The notes under the pieces were generated by a model that was not told where the DNA came from, did not search any database, and worked only from the letters and a program-made list of their open reading frames with translations. A DNA stretch of 64,000 nucleotides from Bimastos eiseni (Eukaryota > Annelida > Clitellata > Crassiclitellata > Lumbricidae): NCBI GenBank assembly GCA_959347315.1, contig OY365810.1:32083083-32147082 (forward strand), given 5' to 3'. The translations under genes and the position numbers were made by a program. Shown in pieces: positions 1-12,194 of the stretch (within the stretch, counting starts at the first letter, position 1; each line of letters opens with the position of its first letter).

Positions 1-150
1 TGGTTGATTGATTGACTGACTGACTGATTGCTTGATTGATTGATTAACTGATTGATTGATTGACCGACCGACTGACTTACTGATTGATTGTTTAGTCGAT
101 TGGCTGATTGATTGGCTGGTTGGTTAATTGACTGATTGATTGGTAAACTT
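1..150. repeat. Degenerate TTGA/CTGA tetranucleotide repeat
   Basis: Imperfect run of TTGATTGA, CTGACTGA and related 4-mers. It lies in the intron that follows the last visible exon of the cysteine-rich gene at 153-2183 and runs off the left edge. Shorter runs of the same 4-mer occur at 12886-12913 and about 29935. Confidence 0.85.
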
Positions 151-152
151 AC

Positions 153-2183
153 TTGAGCAGACGTGGAAGTCGTCTTCTTCCGATCCCTGACAACATCCGT
201 ACAGAGTCTCTTCAAGTACAATGTTTTCCACGTAACAGGACAAAGCTTTCGGTTTCGTCGAATTCCTTGAACAAAGCAAACAACGAATATTATATACACG
301 ACTTTTATTACAACAACCGCGCGTCCTCCATCCTACCAATGTTTCCAGTGAATAATTGATTGAGCAAGATCCTTCGCCACCGCTCCCCATTGAATGAATA
401 TCACGCCATTTATGGTCCCTCCGAATTGAACCTTGCAAACATGAGATTCAAATAAGCCACAATCGCTGCCCGAACTTGCATCCGTTCGCTCTAACCACTG
501 CAGCGAATCGGGTCAGCGTTTGCAAGTGATCAATAGGACTATATGTGGTCAGATGGGCTTCATACTATTCTGTTTAAGCAGAGAACACATTGAAGAATTC
601 CTTCTCATCAATGATGACCGGATTAATCGTTCAGTTGAGGAACAACTGCCATCGCAGGACGCAACTCTGATTGACAGGTTAATTGATATTACGACGGATA
701 TTTAAGCCTAATGTAGGCCTAATTCTTCGAAAAAGTGCCAGTCTGGGTAAGAGTTCTTGAAAGGTGAGACTTCAGTTTAGAATGGATAGCCGAGGGGTGA
801 TGGACAGGGGAGCTTGATTAAGTGCCTTAGATCTTCTTGATCCAAGGCACGTATCTCGAAAGTCCTTGCCCTTTCCTAATCGGGCTAAGATGTTCAGTTG
901 TGACCAGGCCCACGCGTGAGAAGAGTATATAAGCTTTGGACCTAACAATGGTTTCGTTCTGGGGTCATCGTATTGATCCTGCGTGCTCCACAAACTCCGT
1001 TAGACAAATATCTGTAGCATTCGGACCAGCTTGGTTGGTGAATATTTTCAATGGATTTCAGCATAAAATTTATATTCCATCTTCGTCATCATGAGTTTAA
1101 TTCCCACCTCTTTGTTATTACCTTCTCAATTACCTATAACTGTATATCATTTCATTTATTAGAGCGTCTCCACTTCATCTATTAGGTAGTTTTCCGAAAC
1201 AATTTATTTACCGAGTCTGTCATACAAGTCCAGTAGCCTGGCTTATACGCTTGTCCGTTAGACAATTCCTTTGATATAATACTCATTGAAGTTTTACTTA
1301 CGCACAGACTTTGTAATCTGGTCCAACATTTGGACCACCGCAGCTGCATGGTTCTTGACAGCAGTAGTAAGGCATGCACTTCATCTTCTTCACCTGGACC
1401 ATGGTGTTGCTTACATTGCAACGATCCCTAACAACAAGAGAAACGCCGAACAAAACTTCATTTCACAAAAGTAAACTGGGTCGAAATATCGAATATGGAA
1501 CTGATAAAACATCTGCTAAAATGACAGCGGTCTCATGATAACGCAACTAACTATCAGACCCTCTACCATTATTCTTCTTGCAATCCTCTTCTGGGTGATG
1601 ATGGACGTCATCATCCTCATCATCATTCCCATCGTCTTCCTCCATCTCATCAACATCATCATCATCATCATCACCACCACTGTCACCATCAAGGCATAAA
1701 GCTGCTTCCTATAATTATTATGTCAGTGAGATAAACGATGGTTGAAAATCAAATGATATGTTATCACATGAAAGCGAAAGTACACATGATGAGTCATAAG
1801 GAAGAAATCTGAATAAGATAATGCAACGAATAGGTTACTTCATAGTACATATCTAGGTCTATCGTACACATGGAAATGCTAGTCAACTGCCATATACAAA
1901 ATTTAAAAAAGCCCAAAGAGTTAGCTACTAAACAAAAACAGGTTCAAATTTACATATTCAATCTAGTTACCATGGTTCCCGAGATCTATGCAACAATTCG
2001 TAATAGACGAAGGACAACGAACCCGTAGTAAGGCTGTTTCTTGTTGGATTCGATCGTTAACCCATCGAAATATCCATCTGGAATAACACAGTTGGATGGA
2101 GGAGAATCACTGCCACGAACGACCATCAGACCGACGACCATCTGAGTGAAGGCTACCCAACACACGAGAGTGATGCTACTCAT
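153..2183 (-). CDS. Secreted cysteine-rich protein, 5' part (3' end beyond window)
   Basis: Three minus-strand exons join in phase: 2183-2023 (ATG at 2183; MSS start), 1427-1302 and 265-153, giving 133 residues before an open phase-1 end. Donors are GTTCGT (weak), GTAAGT and GTAAGT. Acceptors are pyrimidine-rich and end in TTAG and CAAG. Residues 1-24 are a hydrophobic signal peptide (MSSITLVCWVAFTQ...VRG). The mature part holds about ten cysteines, including the cluster CMPYYCCQEPCSCGG and a later CC pair, so a disulphide-rich secreted protein or receptor ectodomain is likely. I do not recognise the family. Intron 1 (1428-2022) has a CAT/ATC trinucleotide run at about 1605-1685, and intron 2 (266-1301) shows nothing else. 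The gene continues left, so total length and any membrane anchor are unknown. The weak first donor is the least certain point. Confidence 0.55.
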
Positions 2184-3733
2184 CTTTGAGCAATCATTCA
2201 CATATGAAGTTTTGGTGAAGATCTATCATGCAAACGATCAGCGATTGCAGATCAAGAAGCCACCAACTTCCTGCTTGGAAAACTGCGCAACTGCATTCAT
2301 GCTTCAAGAGCAGTGGTCTTATAATATCGTCTTCTCTCACAAAACATCGACAGTCGATGGTTTATCGAGCGTGACGGAGTTTTCTACCTGTGCCACTCTG
2401 TCACGTGTTCAGTAGCTGCAAAATAACTTAGACAAACATGTTTATTGCCTAAGCGTATCATCTGCTGCATAGCCTAAATTATATCCATTCTGTTTGAATA
2501 TGGATTAATCGAGCGCAATAGTCATGCATGTAGTAAACACAAAGAGCAGATCTAGGCTGGAAGAGTTCTCGAGGGGTTGAACGATAGTGTAAAACAGAAC
2601 GGTTAGCTTTGTCATGACGCCGTCAAAAGTCATTTGCCAGTTCAAGTGCGAAGAAACCCCAGGATTTATGCCTGACCAGTATCAGGAAATGTATTGGCTA
2701 ATCACTATAAGACTTCGTGGCTATTCAAGCCATCCAAGTAGACCTTTATTTAGGCTAATTTAGGCTATCTTATACTAATTTAGGCTCTTAGGTGCATGGC
2801 ATTATAGTCATTTGGCATTTTCGAACTTTCCAGAAAACGTGCTACTTGTTTTAATGCGTCTCCATTGAAGATGTTTTCTGTTAACGTTGTTTTTCCTGGT
2901 TAGGTCATCATAGAATTCCTCTGACGCACTCAGACGAAGGCTATAAATTTTCTGGTTATTAATGAAGTAACCATCTTTAATTTTCACCTGCGTTTGATAC
3001 CGATGTTATTTGATGAGGAAGTGGTTTCCTATTTTATAAAGAATTTTTAATTGTGATGATGCAACGATTTCTTATTTTACAAAACATTTTATACCAAGAT
3101 TATATGATGATGTAATGGACTGACGGGTGTCTTAGTCTCACCTGTATTTCGTTCTATATAGCATACTGTTGGTCATCGTCTCTTGATCAGTTTTTTGAGA
3201 TCAACTCAGCGTTGGCGCATCATAGGTTATCACTGCTTCAGATAGATTATAGCATTTAGGTACTAATTGAGGAGTGGGAGGAGTGGCGTTATTGGACATA
3301 TGAACCTGCCTGAAGGCAGAGAAGAGAAGAAGTACTAATTGATATGGCCACTATTGAGTTTGAACTTTCTTGAAAGCATTGTATCAATGTCTGAGTCACT
3401 AAATGAAGCACATTACGTTGGAGTAAAGAAAGATATATGTTATCTATTGTCGTTTTTATCTTATGAGGAAGAGATCCACGTAGACTCTGGAAACTTTCTT
3501 AAATGGCGTCATGCGTGACAGCCTTTGTCAAAAGCCAGAACTTACTCGCTATAAGAAAGCTACCTTGATGGCGTAAGCAGGAAGTTACATTTAGACGTAC
3601 AGAACGTTACGGTTGAATATACATGTATACGGTTATGTCATAACGTGGACAGAGAGATGACTCGGCGCTTCAAGAGATTGGACAATTGCGCGGACGCTTA
3701 ACTTTTCCACAGAGGGTGAAAAGACAGAAATTA
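2184..3733. other. Intergenic, no gene seen
   Basis: AT-rich sequence upstream of the cysteine-rich gene. Open frames here are short and lack splice-consistent partners or recognisable motifs. It should contain the minus-strand promoter of that gene, but no clear TATA box was identified. Confidence 0.5.
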
Positions 3734-3946
3734 TTGCGTTTCGGTCATGTGATGTGAGCCAGTGGGATGGAGAAGGAGATGATGCTGGGCTGCGGGAACG
3801 GAACGAGGAGAAGAGGAATGGATGAAATAGAAGAGAGGACAGTGCTGAGCTTGGAGGAACTGATGGAGGCGGTGAGGAACAGAGAGCAATGGAGAAGGTT
3901 TACCTTGACAGTCGCTAGAGTTCTACGAACTGACGGCACAAAGTGA
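3734..3946 (+). mobile_element. Non-LTR retrotransposon ORF2 C-terminal relic
   Basis: Reading from the TTG codon at 3734 to the TGA at 3944-3946 gives the typical tail of a non-LTR endonuclease/RT protein: an FGHVM motif, an arginine-rich GTRRRG stretch, DEIEERT, LSLEEL, REQWRR and a final RTDGTK before the stop. There is one in-frame TGA after FGHVM, and the segment that normally joins the arginine run to the DEI motif is shortened. It is a dead, 5'-truncated fragment. The minus-strand ORF over it is a shadow. Confidence 0.7.
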
Positions 3947-4311
3947 CAAGGTAACGGCTTATTGCATCTCAGATTTCTCATTATTCACTTGTAATGGGTC
4001 AAATGTTTAGCAACCATCTATTGCTAACGCAACTTTATTACCCTTCTGAGTTGATAAACAGTTTTCCTCTGTCGTCATAAAAATGTTTAACTTATAGATT
4101 TACTGGAAAACCCTACCAGCGTCCACCAGCGGCAAATCGGTAAGTGTACCCATAAAATCATATGAGGAGTGGCTGAATTAGGCCTACCTAAGGGGATATG
4201 ACCAGCCCAAATTAAAAACATTACTGAAAGGCCTATGTGTCAAACATATCCTACTGAAATCTTCTATAATTTAGACCAATATAACCTAATATAGTATAGT
4301 TCATAATTGCA

Positions 4312-4385
4312 TTGTATATAAGCATCTGGAAACGCCTCTGGTATAGGGTGAACAGTTCAAAGGCGCTGCCAGTGCTCAAGACCCT
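4312..4385. repeat. Degenerate copy of the short GCGCC hairpin repeat
   Basis: The stretch has the order seen in other copies in this window: a TATA-like run, then CGCCTCTGG, a spacer, and TTCAAAGGCGCTG. It belongs to the dispersed family described at 55055-55095. Confidence 0.4.
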
Positions 4386-4611
4386 GCGAGAAAAGTTAGG
4401 CTTAGAGATAAGCGAAAGAGGATAAGCGATTGCCAGAAAAAGCTATAGAGGTAACAGAAGGAGAAAGCACATTTTTCAAAGAGATGAACCAATTAAAGCC
4501 ATTGAATCGAGACTGAGCCATAGCAGCTAGGGAACCAAAGGCATGTATTGAATCTATTGAAGGAGCGAAGTGGACGATGGGAGGAAACTGAATGAAATCG
4601 AAGTGTGTTGA

Positions 4612-4730
4612 TTTTTTAACGACACTGTTCCGTATCGAATGTGATTTGGTGTGCGCTCTCCTTTCTGCAGGCTTGGGACTGTCACTGCAAAAGTTTAAAC
4701 AGTGGAGGAGTTACTGAAATCGAAGTATTT
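4612..4730. repeat. Dispersed SINE-like repeat, copy 1
   Basis: Shares with three other places in the window a leading TTTTTTAACGACACTG block and a trailing block GGCTTGGGACTG ... AACAGTGGAGGAGTTACTG. The spacing between the blocks is similar in all copies. See 6570-6705, 42085-42190 and 59352-59460. Confidence 0.6.
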
Positions 4731-5712
4731 CGTCAACCAATATAATCGAATCTAAGCCAATCTTATAATCCGAGGTTTTCATATCCAATCCAGTATGGAG
4801 GCTATTATAGCGAAGTCCCGCTGACTATAGTACAGGTGAAAAGCAACTGGAGACCATCAGAATTCCTAAGCAGGCCGTATATAATGCTACTCGATGCGTC
4901 TCATCAACAGGCAAAAAGTATGAGTCTACAGCAAAGAATGTCTCATTAGTCTCATTCAGATATTCGCTTAGTCTCACTGTGCCAAAAAACGTCACCACGA
5001 TTGTCGGATCTCGTCAACATAACGCTAAGTAGGTTCACGCGTGCACAAAGGATCAACCTCGGCGATGTCACGAAGTTCCACCAAGGTCATGAAGTCACGC
5101 CAATGGAAAGCACCCGAAGAGATGAGTCAGCAACATGTACCTTATGCATTCCACCAGTTCGGTAAAATAATTAATGCAAATGTGAATGCACACGTTTTTA
5201 TATAGCGAGTGTGTGTAATGCCTTGACCCTAAAAATTTTGCAATGATGAGATACTTCACCACGTTCACTACTGTGACTTGTTTGAATGGGAACGATGTTA
5301 TTTCAGCAGGTTCTTGTGTATGGACCGTACCAGCCCAAGATTAATAATATTTTTAATCCCTGAAATAAACAAGAATCGGGAATCGAACCGCGGGTAGGCA
5401 TACATTTAGGCCTACATGTTCGTACTGGATTAGATTAAATATATATAGGCCCACACGTCGTTTTGATCAAGAAGGCCTGTAGTAGGGAGGAATTATGCAT
5501 TATCTTCCACCTTTCGTTATCTGGCTCTGCTATACTCTCCATAAGCACCTATATTTGCCTTGGTTACATTACTCCTCACCTTGCCGTACCGTATAATAGG
5601 TCTACACTGCTGCTTTTAAATAAGACTTAAAATCTCGGTTTCTTGCCTCGACGGCCATAACAGTTTTCTACTAGATTTTATTAAAGCCAAATCGACGTAG
5701 AATATATATATA

Positions 5713-5886
5713 CAGGGTGGCTCAATAAAAAATGCCTCACCATATGAAATGCAACGTCTCAACAACCGATAGAGATATCTCTACCAATCTTGTTAAGTTT
5801 TACAGAGAAAAGATTTGCTAACAATCCCTGAAAATCCCTAGAAATTGCATTCTTGTAGTTGGGTATTTTTTTATTGAGACACCCTG
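5713..5886. mobile_element. Mariner-type MITE with TA target duplication
   Basis: A 174-bp element with terminal inverted repeats. The left end reads CAGGGTGGCTCAATAAAAAA and the right end, reverse-complemented, CAGGGTGTCTCAATAAAAAA. TA dinucleotides flank both ends (5711-5712 and 5887-5888), as expected for Tc1/mariner transposition. It has no coding capacity. Confidence 0.85.
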
Positions 5887-6569
5887 TAGATACATTGATT
5901 ACGGTATTACATAAGGTGATCAGAGCAGCCAGTGCCACAGATTTAATGGCATTGAATACATTCAGTAATACAGAGAGGCTATTAGCTGCGCAGTATGGTG
6001 CAAGTCAACTTTTATGTACTGTAAAATACATGTAATTGATCAAAGTCGTAAAGCCCAACACGTGCGTTAGTTTTTCAAAGAGTTTAAAAGTCATTGGACC
6101 AAAAACTATATATGAGATCTTTCAAGCGTAACAGAATCACGATTCTGCCGCTATTAATAGCTGACCCCCAAAAGACTATTGGTCATTTATTCAAATTAAA
6201 ATGCTCTGTCGTCTGAGCCAAGCGTACATGTGCTTATACCAGAGTCCACACTTATGCTTTCTAAACCAAAGGAAACATGGTGAAAGTGAGAGAGACCTTT
6301 TGTCATACATGATACTACTAGTATTCTTAGCTTAGTCACCGTCTCAAATGCAGTTCTTTGATAGTTGAGTTCACCTTTTGTGAGACTGAAGCAGTAGTAC
6401 ACAACATATATGTTTCGAATACCTGCTAAGGCATTGTAAACAAAACTTTACGTAACGAGTAAAAGATTTTCAAGTTAAATCTTCACTCAGTATTGCAGAT
6501 GTTAATTTGTTTTTTAAATGAATCCTGAATTCATCTATTTAGTGACTGCTGTAGCTGGAGTATTTATAG

Positions 6570-6705
6570 TAGTTTTTTTAACGATACTGTGTGAAAATAC
6601 AGATATTAACGTTTCCATCCGACCTCCTCCCTCAGCCAGGCTTGGGAGTGGTACTGTCAAAGTGCAGACAGTGGCGGAGTTACTGCTGCAGTTGAAGAAT
6701 TAAAA
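6570..6705. repeat. Dispersed SINE-like repeat, copy 2
   Basis: Contains TTTTTTTAACGATACTGTG, then about 60 bp later GGCTTGGGAGTGGTACTGTC and AGTGGCGGAGTTACTG. It matches the two-block layout of the copies at 4612, 42085 and 59352. Confidence 0.65.
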
Positions 6706-9700
6706 TATTTTATGAACTCAAATATGTAATTGATTTTTTCAGTGATGCAAAAGGTGTAACATGAATACATCAAAACATAACTATGCATAACGCCCCGTAA
6801 AAGCGCTAAATTATCGCTCAAGCACAAAGATTTATTTGTAAATAATCTAGATTCTGGAAGAAAAGTCGTCGGTCGGTGCAACGGTGCAACCGCTGTTATT
6901 ATATCCAGCAGAATGACAACTGATGAACAGGCTAGACATAGTGTTCTGATGAAGGATCCAGGGAGAGTGCGTGGGTTATGGGTACATGTGGGTCGTGTTA
7001 TATTCGGTTCTCCACTATGCAGTTGTATTTAAATTGTAACTCTCTCTTTCTATCTCTCACTCTCTCTCCGTCCCTCTCTCCGTCCCTCTCTCTCTCTCTC
7101 CGTCTCAGTCCTCCTGTCTTTCGTTTTTATAATCTACCTTTCTTGTCTGCCTTTCCTGCACACTTGCCGCTTGTGTTTCAATAGTGGCGCTCCAGATGAA
7201 ACTAGCTATTGTCAAGTCATTTTAATGCTATGCCATTATTATCAGAGTATACGAACACACACTCAAGCACACATACCTACATACATACATTATACATGCG
7301 TGCACATATACAACTATATATATATATATACTCAAATATAATATATTCTGATTAATGGTGCAAGTACAAACATATTGGACGTCTATGTTGATACGCATAT
7401 TTAAATTACGCAGCCTTGGCTTCAGTTCAATTAATGTAACTGTTGGCAGATCAAATATATGACATTGTAAGGCATGGACAGCTAGGCTTAGGCTATGTGA
7501 GGTCAGAGCCATGGTAATGTTGAGTGTAGACTATATCAAATATATAGGCGACTAAACCGAAAGATCAGGCGATTAGGGTTAATTATTGAGTAATTACTCT
7601 CACAAGGTAAGGTAAATCTAGGGTGTGGACGGTGGGTTAAAGCTGTGTAAAATAACTCAGGTAAGGTAAGATTAGGTAGGTAAGTGAATTTTTGTGTCTC
7701 TTGAGTTATGCTGCGAACAAGAAAACAACGCTTCACCGTTTGAGCAACCGTTGCCTATCGATGCAGGTGTGTAATTATACACTAATCTTGCCATTTGTAT
7801 AGCGCATTTGAAGACACCACAAGGGCGCTTTATATGGAAAAGTGCGTTATAAGATGGCTTGAAAAATGTTCTTGGCAACACCAATTTTACGAGTTGCATC
7901 GAGATTTGATCGCCAGTACTAATGGTGAAAATGCGCTGTGTGAAGGGTTGTCGTTGTGAATCGTCACGCCTCAAAAGGCGTAATAATGTGCTGCTGTCTG
8001 AATAAATATTCCCAAGGCCCACTTAATTCTTTCTTTTACCGACGCAGCGCTCTATTTCTCGCGAGCTCGTCGGCCAATTTTATCAGAAAATTTCACACAG
8101 ACAGTATTTGACAACTGATAATCCCTCTGTCAATAGTTGCATAATACGTGTGTAGGTCATCCGTCGACATAAACATGCTGATACCTTATAATTTAAAGAA
8201 AATGTGCTAATGTTGTAGACTTCATTAACCAAATCCCGGATTCTTTCATAGGTCATCTTCTTCTTCAGGCAAGTCCAGGAGTACAGCGGAGCCACTCTTC
8301 TACCTTGTGACATTCATGTCGCGAAGAATACTTCCCCCAATTTCGTATTCTGTTTCTCGTTCATCTAAATTTTCAGAACGGAAGTCTGCTCCACGTATTC
8401 GGCTAATCCGTTAACCAGAACGTAAAACAAATTAGGAATTATTTTGAGAACTGAATTGATTCCTAATTTTTGTTGATATCTTGGTCAATGAAAATTAATG
8501 CTAATGTCTCCGAATTCCTATTTCCCCAACGAAAATATCAATGCCTTCAGCAGGACTTTCACTTATTTGGTCAGCGCCAGTGGTATTCTGTCGTATAATT
8601 GGTCAAGTTAGTACGTCTCAGTAACAGTACTGACCACGTTCGTACGTGATTCGTTGTAGCAGTTTGACAATAATATAGGGCCTAACGAAAATACATATTT
8701 CTGCGCACATATTCTGGAAATAGGTCATTATCAGATAGTTGTATTGTAATCTGTACGTTCTGTCAGATTTCTAATGTCGTCCAGGTCAACGCTCAATACT
8801 AGTCTGATATAAATTGTCTACCAAACATTGCCTTTATATTGTTGTTTTCTTCGACCTATCGGATTACGACCTTGTTTATCCAACGGGGGATCATGACACT
8901 TGCCTGTAACCTCACATCCATTTCGGCGTTCAGTACATGCATGCTGTAGTCATTTATGTTGAGTCTTATGTAAGTCTACTGGTACTTTAAATTGAATTGC
9001 ATTGTTCATATAGCTAAAGAATTTTATCTGATTAGGTAAGGATAGATTTAATGTAATGCCATCTCAATTTTGAGGAAAATATCCTTTTTCTTCTCTGTTG
9101 GAGAAGATTTGCAAACTTTCGATGATAAATTGAAATTCTATATTCAGACACTGAGATGAACGAAACGGTCGACGTGACCTCAGGAATATTAATGATTTTC
9201 ATTGGCAGAACAGCATGCGCTTGTAAATGTCCTTATAGCGTTTATTGGGTAAGGCATAGGCATATATAGGTCGAGCCAATAGCAACGCCATTAAATTGTA
9301 TGGAAACTCAATGCCACTTCGCTGGCTGGTAACACATAGAACAATTAATTTCGCATAAAAGCAGCTGTTTTGTGGTTATAGAGTCATCCAACGTCTGCCA
9401 CGCCCACTGGGCGTGGCCAAACACGGGGTTGAGCTAAATAAACGCACATAGATGAAAGTCGCCTCAAACGAAGTTAACGATATCAACGCTTGCACGAAAA
9501 TCAGATAGATAACACGTAGGCTAAGACCTCGCAGCTACCATATAACCTCGTTCCTGTTAATTTAAAACGAAATTATAAGGTTATATAATATTTCCAGATT
9601 TGACCACACGGAGACAATTCTCAATACATAAATCACCTTAATTAATGCCATTTCCAATCATTTTAAGTAGGTGTTTAACATAGACCAGGCAGTAAGGACT

Positions 9701-10152
9701 GACTGTGTAAACATTCAGCAACCAATTCGATCGTTGATGATAGGAGACTTGGACGACCCACTAAATACCTCCTGAAGCTGCGGTTCAAATAGTGTTGTCG
9801 TCGACTTCATCAAGATTGCAGACCCATATTTCGGGTCTCACCAAAACTATATCTGATGGGCCTAAGACACATCAGGAGACTGGTGCCGTTGACTTCCCCA
9901 TGTAGTAGTTTTGAAGTTTTTACTACTACGAATAGAATAGAGATGAAATCAGAGATTCTCAAAAAATAGGTATGTCAAAAAGAAACTCCGCTCAGGCCAA
10001 TTTAGATGATAAAGAAACCAGAAGTCGGATGTTATCAATGTTCAGGCAATGAAGAGAAGACGCAACGTTTGGTTTGTTAAGGGCGAAGAAATCTGTCTAA
10101 CCCCCAAACACAGAAAGCATGTTGACGATAACAATATGTATATGTACCAGGC
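6706..10152. other. Intergenic, microsatellites only
   Basis: No supportable exon. There is a CTCTC-rich run at about 7040-7110 and short (TA)n at about 7315-7330. A TATAGCGC / GGGCGCTTTATATG pair at about 7797-7836 looks like a worn copy of the hairpin repeat. A perfect 10-bp stem palindrome lies at 9397-9417. Confidence 0.5.
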
Positions 10153-10190
10153 TATTTATATAGCGCCTTATAGGAACCTCTCGAAGGCGC
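10153..10190. repeat. Short hairpin repeat copy
   Basis: CTATTTATATAGCGCC followed about 18 bases later by TCGAAGGCGC. This is the reverse orientation of the 55055-55095 consensus. Confidence 0.6.
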
Positions 10191-10337
10191 ATGTACCGAT
10201 ATATTAAAGTAATTCGTGTAACAATTGATTTCTAACGAAGAATCGCACTAGCTCATAATGCGTCGTAAATGGTTATAGATTGACCTTATAAATATGAATA
10301 TAGGCCTACGTCTATTTACAGCGCAGCTCAACCAATC

Positions 10338-10505
10338 AGATTTAGGGTTAGTGCTAGGGTTATGGTCAGCGGCAGGATTAGTATTAGGCTTAGGTGCTGA
10401 TACGAGTTAGGGTTTGGGTTGGCTGGGGTATAGGTTTACGTTTGGGATTAGGGTTGTGTTTAGGGTCTGGGTTAGGAGTTTCGGGTTAAGGTTAGGTTTA
10501 TATAG
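10338..10505 (+). repeat. Degenerate TTAGGG-like tract
   Basis: Many GGGTTAGG, TTAGGGTT and GGTTTGGG words occur without a regular 6-bp register. It resembles a worn interstitial telomere-like sequence. A tract of opposite orientation lies at 53545-53865. Confidence 0.6.
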
Positions 10506-10866
10506 GGTTATTGTTGACTAATTTCATCATTGAGAATAGCCGGACCTTAAAAATCACGGCATCAATCTTAAAAGTTTATTAAGAGAATGTTCCGAAGTAG
10601 ACTAATTGAGGCTTGGTTTTTTACAAAAGCGCAATCACATAACGAAATCGAAAGCACACGGTAAGTTGTCAATGGCTTAAATCGTAGAGGCCTATGCAAC
10701 TAAAAGCGACCGCTTGAACAAAGTTCAATTATTGTCATTAATTAATCCATCCGTTTGTTAGGGCCTACATATGTAGTAACTAGTCTTTTAAAAAAAGAAG
10801 ACGCTAACAAACTGTTTGGCGCTTATATTAATCAAGTCCCAAATAGACCTACATGGTCCATTGTGC

Positions 10867-11133
10867 TTAGTTTAGAAACAACGGGTGCCGCATTTCTCTT
10901 TTGGGTCTATCGAATCTGCTAAAAAAACCAGGTGTAGTTCCGTTAACTATAGAGGGCAGCCTCCTCGGTCTATTTAATTCCACTACCATAGAAACAACTA
11001 GGGTATAGCCTACTGAAGACAAAGTTCTGGCGCCTTCAACATCTTGACGAAAGAATTTCAATTCGTGAGCACACAGGGCACGAGTGGAACCAGTATTTAA
11101 AGGAGCAATTATCATCAGGGCAAACAACAACAA
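10867..11133 (-). CDS. Possible small secreted peptide ORF (weak)
   Basis: An 88-residue uninterrupted frame begins with a hydrophobic segment (MLLFALMIIAPLN) that could be a signal peptide. It later has basic clusters (RPRR, RPKRE) that could be prohormone cleavage sites, ending MRHPLFLN before the stop. I recognise no family and see no duplicated peptide, so chance is a fair explanation. It lies about 200 bp from the hAT element starting at 11337. Recorded only because the layout resembles a peptide precursor. Confidence 0.15.
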   Translation of the reverse strand: MLLFALMIIAPLNTGSTRALCAHELKFFRQDVEGARTLSSVGYTLVVSMVVELNRPRRLPSIVNGTTPGFFSRFDRPKREMRHPLFLN

Positions 11134-11336
11134 AGAAGATTAGCACAGGACTGATTTATTATATAGTCCTTAATTAACCTAGTCGTTGATCTCGAGGTGA
11201 TTCAAGTGCAACCTGGCGCCGCAACTGTTTAACAGACCAGCATCAACTGAAAGTCAATTCCTATACTGAACTATCGCCATTCGAAAGCAACTCGTGTTTT
11301 TATCGTTTTGTAGAATTATAATTATACCGCTCATAG

Positions 11337-12186
11337 CAGTGTTGTATGCAAGACTTGAAACTTCAAGACCAAGACGAGACCGAGACAGTGAGGTACCAAG
11401 ACCGAGCCCGAGACACTAGGTTCAAGACAGTACGAGACAGTAAAAGTCAAGTGATCCTATATAAAATGCTGTAAAATTCTAATGTGTCAGTTTTCTGGAA
11501 TAAGGTTCATTTGTAATTCAATTTAAAACTTATAATGTATATAGTACCAATTCCCGGGGACAGTTTTTATATTGCCGCGTTTGATCTTTTTCGATATCTC
11601 TTCTTCGATCGATCTTCTGAATAGCATAAAGAAAGCCTTTTAGACATGTCTGAAATATTCAGACGATTTTGAACAAGCAAATTCGATACCAAATGCCAAA
11701 CGAAATTATTAATTTGCGCATATTCTCACCCTGAGAAACTCGAAGATCAAACGCGCAAGATCATGGCTATGGTGGTTTTACATCAATGACAAACTCAAGT
11801 CATAGCTATTATTTTGTCAATAACTTCAAATTGCGTAAACACAAACGTCACAATTTCAGGTTCTCTCTCAGACAATTTTCCACTTTAAGACAATTGAATT
11901 GATTTCAGTATAATGTACCTCGCGCGTTAACTAGAATTACCGTTTCTCGTAGATTCCGGTTTCAGTTTCTAGCGCAAGATTCTAAGACAGCTAACGCGAA
12001 ACTTATAGAGACCGTTTGTTCGAGACAGAACAAGACTTTCACCTCAAGACAGTTTCTAAAAATTCGAGACACTGCCTCGAGACCGAGACCGAGACAGCAG
12101 GCTTCCGAGACCGAGACCAAGACACTAAAAAAACTGTCTCGAAACGTCTCTAGACCGAGACAATGTCTCGATACCATACAACTCTG
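11337..12186. mobile_element. hAT-type nonautonomous element, 850 bp
   Basis: Perfect 8-bp target duplications GCTCATAG at 11329-11336 and 12187-12194 bound the element. Ends are CAGTGTTGTATG on the left and, reverse-complemented, CAGAGTTGTATG on the right. Subterminal regions are crowded with GAGACCGAGACC-like and AAGACCAAGACG-like words, in the same orientation at both ends. There is no transposase ORF. The 76-aa minus-strand frame at 11962-12192 is just translated repeat. Confidence 0.9.
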
Positions 12187-12194
12187 GCTCATAG

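Noticed and set aside
5375..5395. Minus-strand GGTTCGATTCCCG, a good Pol III B box
   Set aside because: No A box or cloverleaf could be found beside it; at most an old SINE fragment.
10338..10505. A true chromosome end
   Set aside because: The repeats are too degenerate and unique sequence continues on both sides.
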